The translations under genes and the position numbers were made by a program. 64,000 bases of DNA from Phycisphaerae bacterium RAS1 (GTDB lineage Bacteria; Planctomycetota; Phycisphaerae; UBA1845; Fen-1342). Numbering within the stretch: position 1 is the stretch's first letter; every line of letters begins with the position of its first letter. The notes beneath the pieces are model-generated. The model was not told the origin of the DNA and ran no database searches. It worked only from the letters and a program-made list of their open reading frames with translations. This document shows positions 26,517 to 34,805 of this stretch, in pieces. The stretch covers positions 452,617 through 516,616 of the forward strand of contig SMLU01000003.1 in assembly GCA_007859745.1 (NCBI GenBank), read 5' to 3'.

Positions 26517-27674
26517 TTACGTGCCGCGGGCTTCGGCGATGTGCAGCTCGTCGAAGGCCAGCGAGCGCTGCGCCTCGTTCTGAAGTCCCTCGGCTGCAAC
26601 GCGCAGATGGCGCGCGGCGGCGGCGTAGTCCTGCAGGTAGCGGCTATAGATCAGCCCCAGCAGCAGACGAACCTGGTGCGCGTCGGGCGAGCCGGGATGG
26701 GCCGCGAGGTACAGTTCGTAGGCCCGCGCGGCAACGTCATGGCGACCGGCCTGCGCCAGGTGATTCGCCAGTTCGAGCTGCGCGGCGCGCGGCAGGGCGG
26801 CGTCAGGCGAGAGCTCGAGCAGCATCAGGTAAGACGCGATCGCCTGCCCGATCCGCCCGGCCGCCATGGCGGTCATCACTTCTTCGCGCAGGCGCTCGAC
26901 GGGAGTGATCGGAATCTCCTCCAGCGGCCGCGAGCCGACTTCGCGCACGATTACCGGCCGGGCCATCCGGCCCGCCGGCGCCAGCGCCGAACGCCGCAAC
27001 CGCCGATCCCACAGGGCGGCGATGTCAAACTGGTTACGCGGCAGCGCCCGTACAAGCAGCATCATCAGCGACACGGCGAAACCGAAGGCGTAGCCGCCCA
27101 GGTGCGCCGAGTACGCGACGTTTGAGATCGCCCCGCGATCCAGCGAGGGAGCGAGGATGTTGTCCCAAAGGATGATCTTGAACACGATCACAACCATCGC
27201 CGGAACGGAGAATGTCGTAATGTAAATGAACATCCAGAACAGAAGCGTGACGCCGACGCGCGGATAAAGCGCCAGGAACGCGGTTGTGACCGCGGCGATC
27301 GCCCCGGAAGCCCCGAGGATCGGGTTGTCCGCCGTGCTCACGAACGTCAGCCCGGCAACGACGCCGCCGGCCAGATAGAACAGCGCGTAGCCGATGCCGC
27401 CCATGCGGTCGCACACGGCGTTGCCGAAGATGAACAGGAAGAGCATGTTGCCGACGAGGTGGGCCAGGTCGCCGTGCAGGAACTGATAGGTAACGTACTG
27501 AAAGAGCAGCGGGCGGGCGGCATCGAGCGTGTAGAGCGCCTTAACCTGCTCGCCGCCGCGGCCGCCGAAGATATCCGTTATGAAGAAAACGGCGACGTTC
27601 AGGGCGACGATGACGTAGTTGGCGACAGGCGGACGGCGCGGGCGGACGTCGGTGCCAATGGGGAGCAGGATCAT
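26517..27674 (-). CDS. Rhomboid-family intramembrane serine protease with C-terminal TPR-like region
   Basis: A 385-aa protein. About six transmembrane helices fill residues 18-225. The catalytic Ser is in GASGA (about 123-127), the catalytic His in AHLGGYAFG (about 190), and the HGDLAHLVGNM loop (about 67-77) provides the oxyanion histidine and asparagine of classic rhomboids. The last 125 residues are soluble helices resembling tetratricopeptide repeats (AIASYLMLLELSPDAALPRA, AARAYELYLAAHPGSPDAHQ), probably for partner binding in the cytoplasm. It is monocistronic. Confidence 0.9.
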   Translation of the reverse strand: MILLPIGTDVRPRRPPVANYVIVALNVAVFFITDIFGGRGGEQVKALYTLDAARPLLFQYVTYQFLHGDLAHLVGNMLFLFIFGNAVCDRMGGIGYALFYLAGGVVAGLTFVSTADNPILGASGAIAAVTTAFLALYPRVGVTLLFWMFIYITTFSVPAMVVIVFKIILWDNILAPSLDRGAISNVAYSAHLGGYAFGFAVSLMMLLVRALPRNQFDIAALWDRRLRRSALAPAGRMARPVIVREVGSRPLEEIPITPVERLREEVMTAMAAGRIGQAIASYLMLLELSPDAALPRAAQLELANHLAQAGRHDVAARAYELYLAAHPGSPDAHQVRLLLGLIYSRYLQDYAAAARHLRVAAEGLQNEAQRSLAFDELHIAEARGT

Positions 27675-27709
27675 TCAACTCGGCCTTAGCTGGGCTAAGC
27701 ACTTCGATC

Positions 27710-27766
27710 AGAACCCCGCACGGGAGTGCGGGGCCCGCTGGCCCGCCACTTCCGTGGCGGGTTCTG
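27710..27766. terminator. Double hairpin after the zinc-ribbon gene
   Basis: Two perfect small stems follow each other: CCCCGCACGGGAGTGCGGGG and CCCGCCACTTCCGTGGCGGG. Outer CAGAACCC/GGGTTCTG arms enclose both. It lies directly downstream of the minus-strand zinc-ribbon gene's stop and upstream of the rhomboid gene. No U-run is present, so termination is an inference. Confidence 0.6.
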
Positions 27767-27770
27767 AACG

Positions 27771-29726
27771 TCACGGGTTCCCGAATTCCCTTCGCCGCAC
27801 GTCATGCTCAACGGCTGACAAGAGCTGTCGGCGCAATTCGATCGGCAAGGACGTATCCGCTTTCAGCCGCTTGATCATCGCCTCGCCGCCGGCCACAACC
27901 GCGCGGGCGAAATGATCATAGCCCGGCCGACCCTCCGCAAGCATCTGCAGATCGAGTTGCAGCCCGTCCGGCCAGGCTACGTCGCGGCTGCCGCGCCGAA
28001 AATCTCCGGCCGCCAGCGCCGTCTTTGCCAGCGCCGCCACCCATGCCGGCTGATCTGTCGCGTCCGCCCACAACTCCAGCATCCGCCGCACACGCGGATC
28101 GTCGCTCTCGGGCGACAAGGTCATCGCCGCCGTCAGCGCCGGCGGGTTCGGATCGCGCTGCCGGGGATCGAGCAGCTCAACCAGCCGCGGCGTGAAGCCG
28201 AGTCGCTCGCTGTGCCAGCGGGTCAACGCGGCGTCGAGCGTGGTCCAGTCCTGGAGTTGAGCCAGGAGGTCCGCCTCGAGCAGCCGCCGCGACGGCACGA
28301 TGCGGCGCTCCAATCGCAGCGGCGGCGGATATGAACGGGCGCCGGATCGGAGCGGTCCCGGCTTGGCCAGACCGCTGCTCTCCGCCCACCGCAGCACCGC
28401 GCGCACATCTTCATGCCGCACATGCGACAGCGACGTCGCCGCGCCGATGTCGCCGAACGACCGCCCGCTCAGCCGCACTACCGCCCACGCCACGCGCTGC
28501 TGGTCCGCGGGCGGGCAGTCCGGCAACAACCCGATCAGGGACTGCACGATGCGCTCGCGAGCGCTCTTTTGCTGCGGCGCCGCGACGAGCAGGATCAGAC
28601 CGGCCGCCGCGCGCGTCGCGGCCGGGGCGCGTTCCGCGACCCGCACCAGGCTGCGGCGGGCGGATTGCAGTTCGGCCCGCGACTCGTCCCCGAACGTCAT
28701 GCCGGAGGCGCTCGCGACCGACAGCGGCGGGCGGGCGAGCTCGAAAACCGCCATCGCAAAAGCCTCGCCCTGATCGTTGCCCAGCCAGCCGGCGGCTTCC
28801 CAGTATGCGGCGACGACCGCGTCCAGCGCGGTCAGCGAATCGTCGAGAACCAGCGGCCGCAAGGCGCGCGTGGCGCGCTCGCAGGATTCGCGCGCGGCGC
28901 GCTGCGCCAAGCGCGCGGCATCGCTGCCCGTCAGCCGCTCCAGCCGTTCGAGGAAAATCCGCCGCTGCTGCCGGTCGATCCACACGCGCTCGAGTTCCGC
29001 GGCGACGCGCTCGTCCTTCGCCGCGCCGCGAGCTTCAAGAGCGGACTGTCGCAGCGACGGGACGCTGTCGCACGCTTCCAGCGCGACGATCGCGTCCGAG
29101 CCGGCTTGCGGACCCATGCGAGCCAGAACCTCGATCGCCAGCGACACGCCGGTGAGCCGCGCCGGACGGGTGGCGGCCTGCGCCAGTCGCTCCTTCATCG
29201 CCGCGGCCAGCGCCGGCGCGGCTCGCGGCCCCACCGCGGCGAGTTCATCCGCCGCGGCTTGCGCCCCGGCGTCATCCGCGAAGAGCCGCGCGACGATCGG
29301 CTCGATCGGAACGAGCGGAGCCGGCTTTGTGGCGGCGGCGGTCGGCTCGGAGCGCGCCTGCCGCCGGGACGTGAGCGCGGTCTGGATGATCACGGGAACG
29401 GCCATGATCAGCAGGAGCGCCGCACCGCCGAGCATGAGCCGCGTTTGAATCGACAGCAGCCTCCAGCGCTGCGCGAGAGTCGCGCGTCGTCCGGTCGCCA
29501 GATCCGTGGCGCAATGGCGGCAGAGCGTCGCGCCCGGCGCCAGCCTCTTGGCGCAGCGAGGACAGGCGACGCCCACCTCAACCGCGGCGCGCTCTTCCGC
29601 CACGCGCTGCGGCAGCGGTACGGTGAAGGTCTGGCTGCACGCGGGGCAGCGACGCTCTTCACCGAGCGTGTCGTCCTCGGCCCGCAGGACCTTCTGGCAA
29701 TGAGGGCAGCGGATTTTCAGCGGCAT
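27771..29726 (-). CDS. Membrane protein with two zinc ribbons and helical repeats
   Basis: A 651-aa protein from ATG 29726; a GTG six codons upstream (29744) is an alternative. An MJ0042-type ribbon opens the protein (IRCPHCQKVL ... RRCPACSQTF). A second ribbon follows at about residues 55-75 (CPRCAKRLAPGATLCRHC). A single membrane helix (LMLGGAALLLIMAVPVIIQ) lies at about 97-117. The remaining 530 residues are Ala/Arg-rich helices with a HEAT-like feel. Planctomycetes encode many MJ0042 membrane proteins whose role is unknown. It is monocistronic. Confidence 0.82.
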   Translation of the reverse strand: MPLKIRCPHCQKVLRAEDDTLGEERRCPACSQTFTVPLPQRVAEERAAVEVGVACPRCAKRLAPGATLCRHCATDLATGRRATLAQRWRLLSIQTRLMLGGAALLLIMAVPVIIQTALTSRRQARSEPTAAATKPAPLVPIEPIVARLFADDAGAQAAADELAAVGPRAAPALAAAMKERLAQAATRPARLTGVSLAIEVLARMGPQAGSDAIVALEACDSVPSLRQSALEARGAAKDERVAAELERVWIDRQQRRIFLERLERLTGSDAARLAQRAARESCERATRALRPLVLDDSLTALDAVVAAYWEAAGWLGNDQGEAFAMAVFELARPPLSVASASGMTFGDESRAELQSARRSLVRVAERAPAATRAAAGLILLVAAPQQKSARERIVQSLIGLLPDCPPADQQRVAWAVVRLSGRSFGDIGAATSLSHVRHEDVRAVLRWAESSGLAKPGPLRSGARSYPPPLRLERRIVPSRRLLEADLLAQLQDWTTLDAALTRWHSERLGFTPRLVELLDPRQRDPNPPALTAAMTLSPESDDPRVRRMLELWADATDQPAWVAALAKTALAAGDFRRGSRDVAWPDGLQLDLQMLAEGRPGYDHFARAVVAGGEAMIKRLKADTSLPIELRRQLLSAVEHDVRRREFGNP

Positions 29727-29860
29727 CAGGTACTCGATCAGCACGCGCGTTTCCGGCCGTGCGTCACGCCGGAAATCAGGATTGTAACGGCGATTACCGG
29801 TGGCGCGCGCTGGTGGCTGTGACCGAAGATCTTGCGGGTGCGCTTGGGCGCGGTCTTAAT

Positions 29861-29946
29861 CCGAACCCCAAGCGCCAGCGCGCGGGTATTTGTACGAGCG
29901 TCACCCAACCCTGAGAATGCCCACGCGCTTGCGCTTGGGGCTCGGA
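29861..29946. repeat. Family D-like inverted repeat (CCCCAAGCGC type)
   Basis: CCGAACCCCAAGCGCCAGCG on the left pairs with CGCTTGCGCTTGGGGCTCGG on the right across about 46 nt. The AAGCGCAAGCG word is shared with the family D units at 32527 and 36513. Confidence 0.7.
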
Positions 29947-30010
29947 TCCCATTGGGCCGCGGCCAAAAACTGTCCCGCAACCGGATTTGGAAGGCTCGGC
30001 GGGCATCTCC

Positions 30011-30110
30011 GTCCGGACCCGCCGCGCCAAGCGGCGGGTTGACGTCGCCGGACCGAATGGCACCGATCGCTTGCGATCGTCACCCCGCCGCTTGGCGCGG
30101 CGGGTTCGGA
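30011..30110. repeat. Family A inverted-repeat pair, copy 2
   Basis: The left arm is at 30011-30046 and the right arm at 30078-30110, with the same core as the other family A loci. The left flank CGGCGGGCATCTCCGTCCG closely matches the left flank of the copy at 36077, so the repeated unit extends beyond the arms. Confidence 0.9.
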
Positions 30111-30177
30111 AAAACGGCCCGGCCGCCGGCGGCGCCATGAACGTCGGCAATACCCCCGCCGAGTCGTCGCGCATCTC

Positions 30178-30792
30178 TCACCCACGACGACGAACGTCCA
30201 GAAAGACAGCGGTGCGCACCTTTCTGGCAAGCCACTTGCCCATCAGCGAGCCACGTTTCGAGACGTTGATGGGGAGCAGCCAGATCAGGTAGCCGCCTTG
30301 GCAAAGGTAGAACCAGAACGAGTCACCGAAGTTCAGCGGACGCTGAGCGATAAGCAGCGCCGCCAACAGCGCGGACGGCGCTGAGAACAGGAAATAACGC
30401 AGCAGTACGTGCAGCAGGGCCGAGCGCCAGGCGTCGTTGCCAACCCCGGGAAGGCCGAACATCGCGACCAGCGCGATCAGGAACATGCCGGCGGCGGAAA
30501 AGCACGTGCACGCACCGGCGTCCGCACCGAGGAGCGGAACACTGCACAACGACACGATTGTGAACGGCGCGGTGAACGCACACACGCAGGCGCCGAGGCG
30601 GAAACGCGACTCCACGCCGCACAGCTCACGCTCAATCTGTTTCGCCGCCATCGGGCTCAGCGGCTCGTACTTCGTTCCACATTCCGGGCAGCGCAGGTCC
30701 GAAAGCGGTAGGCCGTGCAGGTTGTATCCGCATTGGACACACGGAGCGTCATAGTCGACTTGAATGTGGGCAGGGTGGTTCGAATCGACCAT
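30178..30792 (-). CDS. Zinc-ribbon membrane protein (CxxCGYNL type)
   Basis: A 204-aa protein. The N-terminus carries a four-Cys ribbon, CVQCGYNLHG with LRCPECGTKY 17 residues on. Four or so hydrophobic helices follow (from about residues 67, 98, 125 and 152), ending in a basic tail. The same ribbon signature closes the protein at 34326-34799. Family members are abundant in Planctomycetes and uncharacterised. Confidence 0.78.
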   Translation of the reverse strand: MVDSNHPAHIQVDYDAPCVQCGYNLHGLPLSDLRCPECGTKYEPLSPMAAKQIERELCGVESRFRLGACVCAFTAPFTIVSLCSVPLLGADAGACTCFSAAGMFLIALVAMFGLPGVGNDAWRSALLHVLLRYFLFSAPSALLAALLIAQRPLNFGDSFWFYLCQGGYLIWLLPINVSKRGSLMGKWLARKVRTAVFLDVRRRG

Positions 30793-30815
30793 GACAGCGC
30801 GCTCGCACCGCTCAC

Positions 30816-30845
30816 GCCGTCGGACGCGGAGGTCCGACGCTACGT
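30816..30845. repeat. Family H REP-like palindrome overlapping the trpE stop
   Basis: On the minus strand it reads GTAG-CGTCGGACCTCCGCGTCC, a GTAG head plus palindrome. The TAG of the head is the trpE stop codon. Confidence 0.7.
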
Positions 30846-32360
30846 CATTTGCCCCTCGGCGAGTGCGATCGCCGAGAGCAACCCCTTGGCCTTGTTGATC
30901 GTCTCCTGATACTCGGCCGCCGGTTGCGAGTCGGCGACGATCCCGGCCCCGACCTGCACATAGGCCCGGTGCTTTCCGCCGTCGGCGGGCTGCATCACCA
31001 GCGTCCGCAGGCCGATGCAGGTGTCCATGTTGCCGGCGAAGTCGATGTAGCCGATCGCCCCGGCGTACGGGCCGCGGCGCGTCGGCTCAAACTCGTCGAT
31101 GATCTGCATCGCCCGCACCTTCGGCGCGCCGCTGACCGTTCCGACCGGCAGCGTCGCTCGAAGCGCATCGAAGGCGGTCTTTCCTTCGGCGAGCTCGCCC
31201 GTCACGGTGCTCGAAATGTGCATGACGTGGCTGTAGTACTCGATCGACATCGTCTCGGCGAGTTTCACGCTGCCGGGCCTGGCCACGCGGCCGACGTCGT
31301 TTCGGCCGAGGTCCACCAGCATGATGTGCTCGGCCCGCTCCTTCGGATCGGCCAGCAGCTCGTCACGCAGCCGCCGATCCTCCTCTTCCGACTTGCCGCG
31401 CGGCCGCGTGCCGGCGAGCGGACGATTGGTCACGACGCCCTCCTCCACGCGGCACATGATCTCCGGGCTGGCCCCGACCAGCGTCACCTGCGGCGATTTG
31501 AGATAGAACATGAACGGCGACGGGTTGATCACGCGCAGCGCCCGGTAGATGTCGAACGGATCGGCGGCGGTCTCCAGCAGCAGCCGCTGCGAGATCACGA
31601 CCTGAAAAACGTCGCCGGAGCGAATGTACTCCTTGCAGGCGTCCACCACCTGCTCGAACCGGCCGCGCTCGAAGTTGCTGGCGTAGCGCGTCAGCGGCTC
31701 GACCGGCAACGACACGCCGACCGGCCGCAGCGGCGCCGGTCGGCTCAGCTTCTCTATCACACGCTCGACGCGCGCCGCGGCCTGGTCGTAGGCGCGGCGC
31801 AGGTTTTCGTCGCCGCCCTCCTCGATCGCCGCGTGAACAACGACCAGCACCAGCTTGCGGACGTGGTCGAAGACCACCATCGACTCATACAGTCCGAAGA
31901 GCAGATCGGGCAGGCCGCGGTCATCCGGCGGCGACGCGGGCAGGTCCTCGCCGTAGCGAACCACGTCGTATGCGGCGTAGCCGACCGCGCCGCCGACGAA
32001 TCGCGGCAGGTCTGGCATCTCCGCGGCGCGATAGGCGGTCATGCGTTTTTCCAGCTCGGCCAGCGGGTCGGCGGCGGTGATTTCGCTGGCGCTGCCCTGG
32101 CGAAGATCAGTGACGGCGACGCGCTGGCGCGTGGCCTGGAAAACGACCGATGGGTCGGCGCCCAGAAACGAGTAACGCGCGACCTTCTCGCCGCCCACGA
32201 CGCTTTCGAGCAGGAACGCGTGCTGCGACGTGGCGGCCAGCCGTGCGAACGCCCCCACCGGAGTCAGGTCGTCGCCAATCAGCCGCGCCACCAGCGGCAC
32301 GCGGTTGTGCCCGGCGGCATGGGAACGGAATTCGCTGAAAGTCGGCGTGATGATGCTCAT
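30840..32360 (-). CDS. trpE: Anthranilate synthase component I
   Basis: A 506-aa protein from ATG 32360 (MSIITPTFSEF); another ATG nine bases upstream is possible. It converts chorismate and ammonia (from TrpG) to anthranilate, the first committed step of tryptophan synthesis. The feedback-site motif LLES followed by RYSF is present near residues 50-65, as are PLAGTRPRGK, DLGRNDVGRVA, PVGTVSGAPKVRAMQ and YAGAIGYIDFAGNMDTCI. The LLES motif supports tryptophan inhibition and argues against PabB. No trpG or other trp gene is adjacent. Confidence 0.94.
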   Translation of the reverse strand: MSIITPTFSEFRSHAAGHNRVPLVARLIGDDLTPVGAFARLAATSQHAFLLESVVGGEKVARYSFLGADPSVVFQATRQRVAVTDLRQGSASEITAADPLAELEKRMTAYRAAEMPDLPRFVGGAVGYAAYDVVRYGEDLPASPPDDRGLPDLLFGLYESMVVFDHVRKLVLVVVHAAIEEGGDENLRRAYDQAAARVERVIEKLSRPAPLRPVGVSLPVEPLTRYASNFERGRFEQVVDACKEYIRSGDVFQVVISQRLLLETAADPFDIYRALRVINPSPFMFYLKSPQVTLVGASPEIMCRVEEGVVTNRPLAGTRPRGKSEEEDRRLRDELLADPKERAEHIMLVDLGRNDVGRVARPGSVKLAETMSIEYYSHVMHISSTVTGELAEGKTAFDALRATLPVGTVSGAPKVRAMQIIDEFEPTRRGPYAGAIGYIDFAGNMDTCIGLRTLVMQPADGGKHRAYVQVGAGIVADSQPAAEYQETINKAKGLLSAIALAEGQMT

Positions 32361-32381
32361 GCAGATCATCAGTCCAGCGTC

Positions 32382-32453
32382 GGGCGCCGCTGGCGCGGCG
32401 GGCGCCACTGGCGCGTTGGGCGCCACTGGCGCGTTGGGTGCCACTGGCGGCTT
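32382..32453. repeat. Four tandem 18-bp repeats upstream of trpE
   Basis: Units of the form GGGCGCCACTGGCGCGTT are repeated head to tail four times with a few substitutions, starting 22 bp upstream of the trpE start. Each unit contains the palindrome GGCGCC. Confidence 0.8.
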
Positions 32454-32526
32454 GCCCGCCAGTGCCCGGCCGGGAAAGAAAAGCGTGGCGACGGGCAGCG
32501 TCGTGGCTTTCCCGGCGCGACTCCAA

Positions 32527-32590
32527 TCAGAACGCGAAACGCAAGCGAGCGCCCACGCCAGTTTGCGCTCGCTTGCGCATCGCGTTCTGA
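32527..32590. repeat. Family D inverted repeat
   Basis: TCAGAACGCGAAACGCAAGC pairs with GCTTGCGCATCGCGTTCTGA around a short loop. The same unit occurs at 36513-36578, inside a reading frame, and as a variant at 21430-21488. It separates nuoA from trpE. Confidence 0.85.
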
Positions 32591-32598
32591 AAGCCGGC

Positions 32599-33000
32599 TC
32601 ACGCGCGGCCCTGGCCCGCGGTCGAGCGAACCCAGTCGAGATAGCCGAACCGCCAGAGGTACAGATAGCCGACCACGAGTATGCCGAAGAAGAACAGCAT
32701 GTCCCACATGGCCGCCGCGCCGCCTTCCTTGAACACGACCGCCCACGGATACAGGAGAGCGATTTCGACGTCGAACACGACAAACAGCAGCGCGACCACG
32801 TAGAAACGCAGATCGAATTGGATCCAGCTCTGCCCCACCGGCAGCTCGCCGCACTCGTAGGAATCGCCCTTCACCGCGTGCCGGATGGTCGGGCGGACGA
32901 GCGCACCGATAAGCAGCGGCGCCAGCACCATGGCGACGCCGGCGAAGATGAAAATCAGAAAGCCCTGCACGATGACAGCCGGATCGGTGGTCGGGGCCAC
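32599..33000 (-). CDS. nuoA: NADH-quinone oxidoreductase subunit A
   Basis: A 133-aa protein starting at GTG 33000, with GAGGAG eight bases upstream. It has three transmembrane helices. The conserved loop SYECGELPVGQSWIQFDLRFY is present in outline (YECG, then QFDLRFY), followed by ALLFVVFDVEIALLYPWA. It is a membrane-arm subunit of complex I near the quinone site. No other nuo gene is in the window, whereas nuoA usually leads a nuo operon. The downstream trpE is in the same direction but a repeat intervenes. Confidence 0.93.
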   Translation of the reverse strand: MAPTTDPAVIVQGFLIFIFAGVAMVLAPLLIGALVRPTIRHAVKGDSYECGELPVGQSWIQFDLRFYVVALLFVVFDVEIALLYPWAVVFKEGGAAAMWDMLFFFGILVVGYLYLWRFGYLDWVRSTAGQGRA

Positions 33001-33081
33001 GAGGTCGCTCCTCTCTGCCTGTCGCACGGATCGTACCGCGCCGCGGCGGGGACTGCACCGGGCGCGGGGCCGCACGATCTC

Positions 33082-33150
33082 TTTCCGAGCCGCGACCGTG
33101 AGGGAACGATCCGCGCCGGAAGAACCGCTTCCTTACGGGCGCGGCTCTGC
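33082..33150. repeat. Family C inverted repeat (degenerate right arm)
   Basis: CCGAGCCGCGACCGTGAGGG on the left. On the right, GAACCGCTTCCTTACGGGCG resembles the usual right arm AACCGCTCCCTCACGGTCGC with several changes. Full copies are at 38092-38170 and 43181-43278. Confidence 0.7.
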
Positions 33151-33208
33151 TCATGGGCGCGGCTCTGCTCATGGGTGCGGCTCTGCTCATGGGCGCGGCT
33201 CTGCTTAC
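33137..33208. repeat. Four tandem copies of GGGCGCGGCTCTGCTCAT
   Basis: Head-to-tail 18-bp units at 33137, 33155, 33173 and 33191, with one or two substitutions each. The word CTCATGGGCGCGGCTCTG matches the family C right arm CTCACGGTCGCGGCTCGG at 15 of 18 positions, so the array probably grew from that arm. It ends 32 bp before the next gene's start. Confidence 0.85.
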
Positions 33209-33240
33209 GGGCGCCGCGCCGAATCGCGTACATTGCACGC

Positions 33241-34239
33241 GTGGCGGCGACGCTGATCGACATTCCCATTCGGTTCGAGTGGTTCCGCGCCCGGGCGGTC
33301 CTGATCGGGATTTTCCTCGGGTGCGTGATTGGACTTGCCGTCGCAGCATTGCTGATCGCGGCCAGCGCCTGGGGGCCCGCCGGCACCGCCACCGGCCTGA
33401 TCCTGGTCGTCGGAGCGATATTCGCGCTACTGGCGCTGCGCCACTGGAACCGGCGCCGGCGAATCTTAGAGGCCGTGCGCAGCTCCTCGCTCGACGCGGA
33501 CGCCATTGCCGCGCTGTTCGAGCGACTCAAGCGATCCGAGCCGCAACCGACCGCCGGCGCGATCCTGGAAGGACTCGTGCGACGCGTGCCCGGCGGCCTC
33601 GCGATGCGCGCCGCGCCGCAGGACCGTCTCGCGGCGGTCGTTCCGATCGACCAGACGTTCGAGCCGGCGGTGCTGGACGAATCATCAGATGAATTCGTGG
33701 CGCTGGCGCCTGACCTGGCCGCGCCGTCTGATGCGCAGCATCCCGCGGAAAAGCAGTGGCGACGCTCCGTCCGCCGGCAGGCGCGGCTTGGCGCGCTGGC
33801 CCCGCTGCCGGTGCTGGGCTACTTCCTGATCAGGACGATCGTCGATGCGCTGCGCCAGCGGCGAGTGACGCCGGAGCTCGCGCTCTGGATCGCCATCACC
33901 GGCGCGCACGCATTCTTCTTCCTGTTCCCCAGCGGAATCGGAAGCACCAGCCGCCTCTTTGTCGTTCCCGGCGGCGCGGTGCTGCGCCGCTCATGGTATC
34001 AGCGCTGGCGAACCGGCAAGGCTTCGCTGCGCTATCTCACAGCGGACGCGGCGCTGCTCTGCGTCGTCCCGGTTCGCAAGAGCCAATGGACGGCGGTCTT
34101 CGCCGACCGTGAAGGAGCGACCGCCGCGACGATCACGCGAAATGAGGCGATGTTTCTTCTGCGAGCCTGGCTCAGTCCGGTTGCGCCGCCATCGACCGAG
34201 CACGTTGAGGCCTACTTCGATAGCACACGGAGTGAGTAA
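33241..34239 (+). CDS. Membrane protein of unknown function
   Basis: A 332-aa protein if it begins at GTG 33241 (VAATLIDIPIRFEWF); no good ribosome site is visible, and the start may be slightly different. Two adjacent transmembrane helices lie at about residues 18-65 (AVLIGIFLGCVIGLAVAALL, then LILVVGAIFALLAL). A soluble stretch follows, and another helical pair lies at about 183-235. The C-terminal 100 residues are soluble. No family was recognised. Coding use is supported by the hydrophobic pattern and by absence of a competing gene on the other strand. Confidence 0.65.
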   Translation: MAATLIDIPIRFEWFRARAVLIGIFLGCVIGLAVAALLIAASAWGPAGTATGLILVVGAIFALLALRHWNRRRRILEAVRSSSLDADAIAALFERLKRSEPQPTAGAILEGLVRRVPGGLAMRAAPQDRLAAVVPIDQTFEPAVLDESSDEFVALAPDLAAPSDAQHPAEKQWRRSVRRQARLGALAPLPVLGYFLIRTIVDALRQRRVTPELALWIAITGAHAFFFLFPSGIGSTSRLFVVPGGAVLRRSWYQRWRTGKASLRYLTADAALLCVVPVRKSQWTAVFADREGATAATITRNEAMFLLRAWLSPVAPPSTEHVEAYFDSTRSE

Positions 34240-34325
34240 GGCGAATCCGCGGCGCGACGGGCGCGGTCCTGTTCGCAGCGACGAGGCCCGAACGTGAGTG
34301 CCCAGCCGCATCGTCGCCGTGCCGC

Positions 34326-34799
34326 TCACGCGCCGGAAGATGGCGATCCTGGCGCCGTCGCCGGCGCACCACATTCAGGACAGCGTCCGCTCACATTGCC
34401 CGTGAGGTCGTAGCCGCACTGTTCACACGCACTGGCGATCCGCTCCCGCTTGCGCCAGACGAAGACGGTGACTGCGGCACTGGGTAACAGCAGTATCCAG
34501 AGCGGAATGTGGAGCCATCCGCTCGTGAGCGTGCCTGCAAACGCGAACCACCAGCGCATCGCGTGCAGGTGGAATCCAAAATTCCCCACTTCGAAAGACA
34601 TCCGCGGGCGGCCGGGCGGCGGCAGCGGCCACCATCCCACGGCCAGCAACCCGTCGGTGATCCCCAGGCAGCCGATCGGCGCGTACAGCGCCACGCCGGG
34701 GTGAAACGCGCTGCGGACGTAGATCGCGGCCAGCGCGAGGGTCGCGACCGCCCAGACCCACCGACGCCGCCGCGCACGTCGCCCGAAGCCGCGCTTCAT
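34326..34799 (-). CDS. Small membrane protein with C-terminal zinc ribbon
   Basis: A 157-aa protein. A strongly basic start (MKRGFGRRARRRRW) leads into a transmembrane helix (about 15-33). A second helix lies at about 108-125, and the C-terminus has the ribbon CEQCGYDLTGNVSGRCPECG. The ribbon matches the one that opens the protein at 30178-30792, so the domain is used at either end. It begins 6 bp after the sulfate adenylyltransferase stop and may be co-transcribed. Function unknown. Confidence 0.75.
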   Translation of the reverse strand: MKRGFGRRARRRRWVWAVATLALAAIYVRSAFHPGVALYAPIGCLGITDGLLAVGWWPLPPPGRPRMSFEVGNFGFHLHAMRWWFAFAGTLTSGWLHIPLWILLLPSAAVTVFVWRKRERIASACEQCGYDLTGNVSGRCPECGAPATAPGSPSSGA

Positions 34800-34805
34800 G
34801 GCCTT

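Larger units (their letters stand above)
29727..30177. other. Intergenic region crowded with inverted repeats
   Basis: About 450 bp between two minus-strand genes. It holds a family D-like pair (29861-29946) and a complete family A pair (30011-30110). The rest (29727-29860) should contain the promoter of the zinc-ribbon gene. No coding signal is visible. Confidence 0.5.

Noticed and set aside
33137..33208. The 18-bp tandem units as a small CRISPR array
   Set aside because: There are no spacers between the units, the repeats are too short, and no cas gene is in the window.
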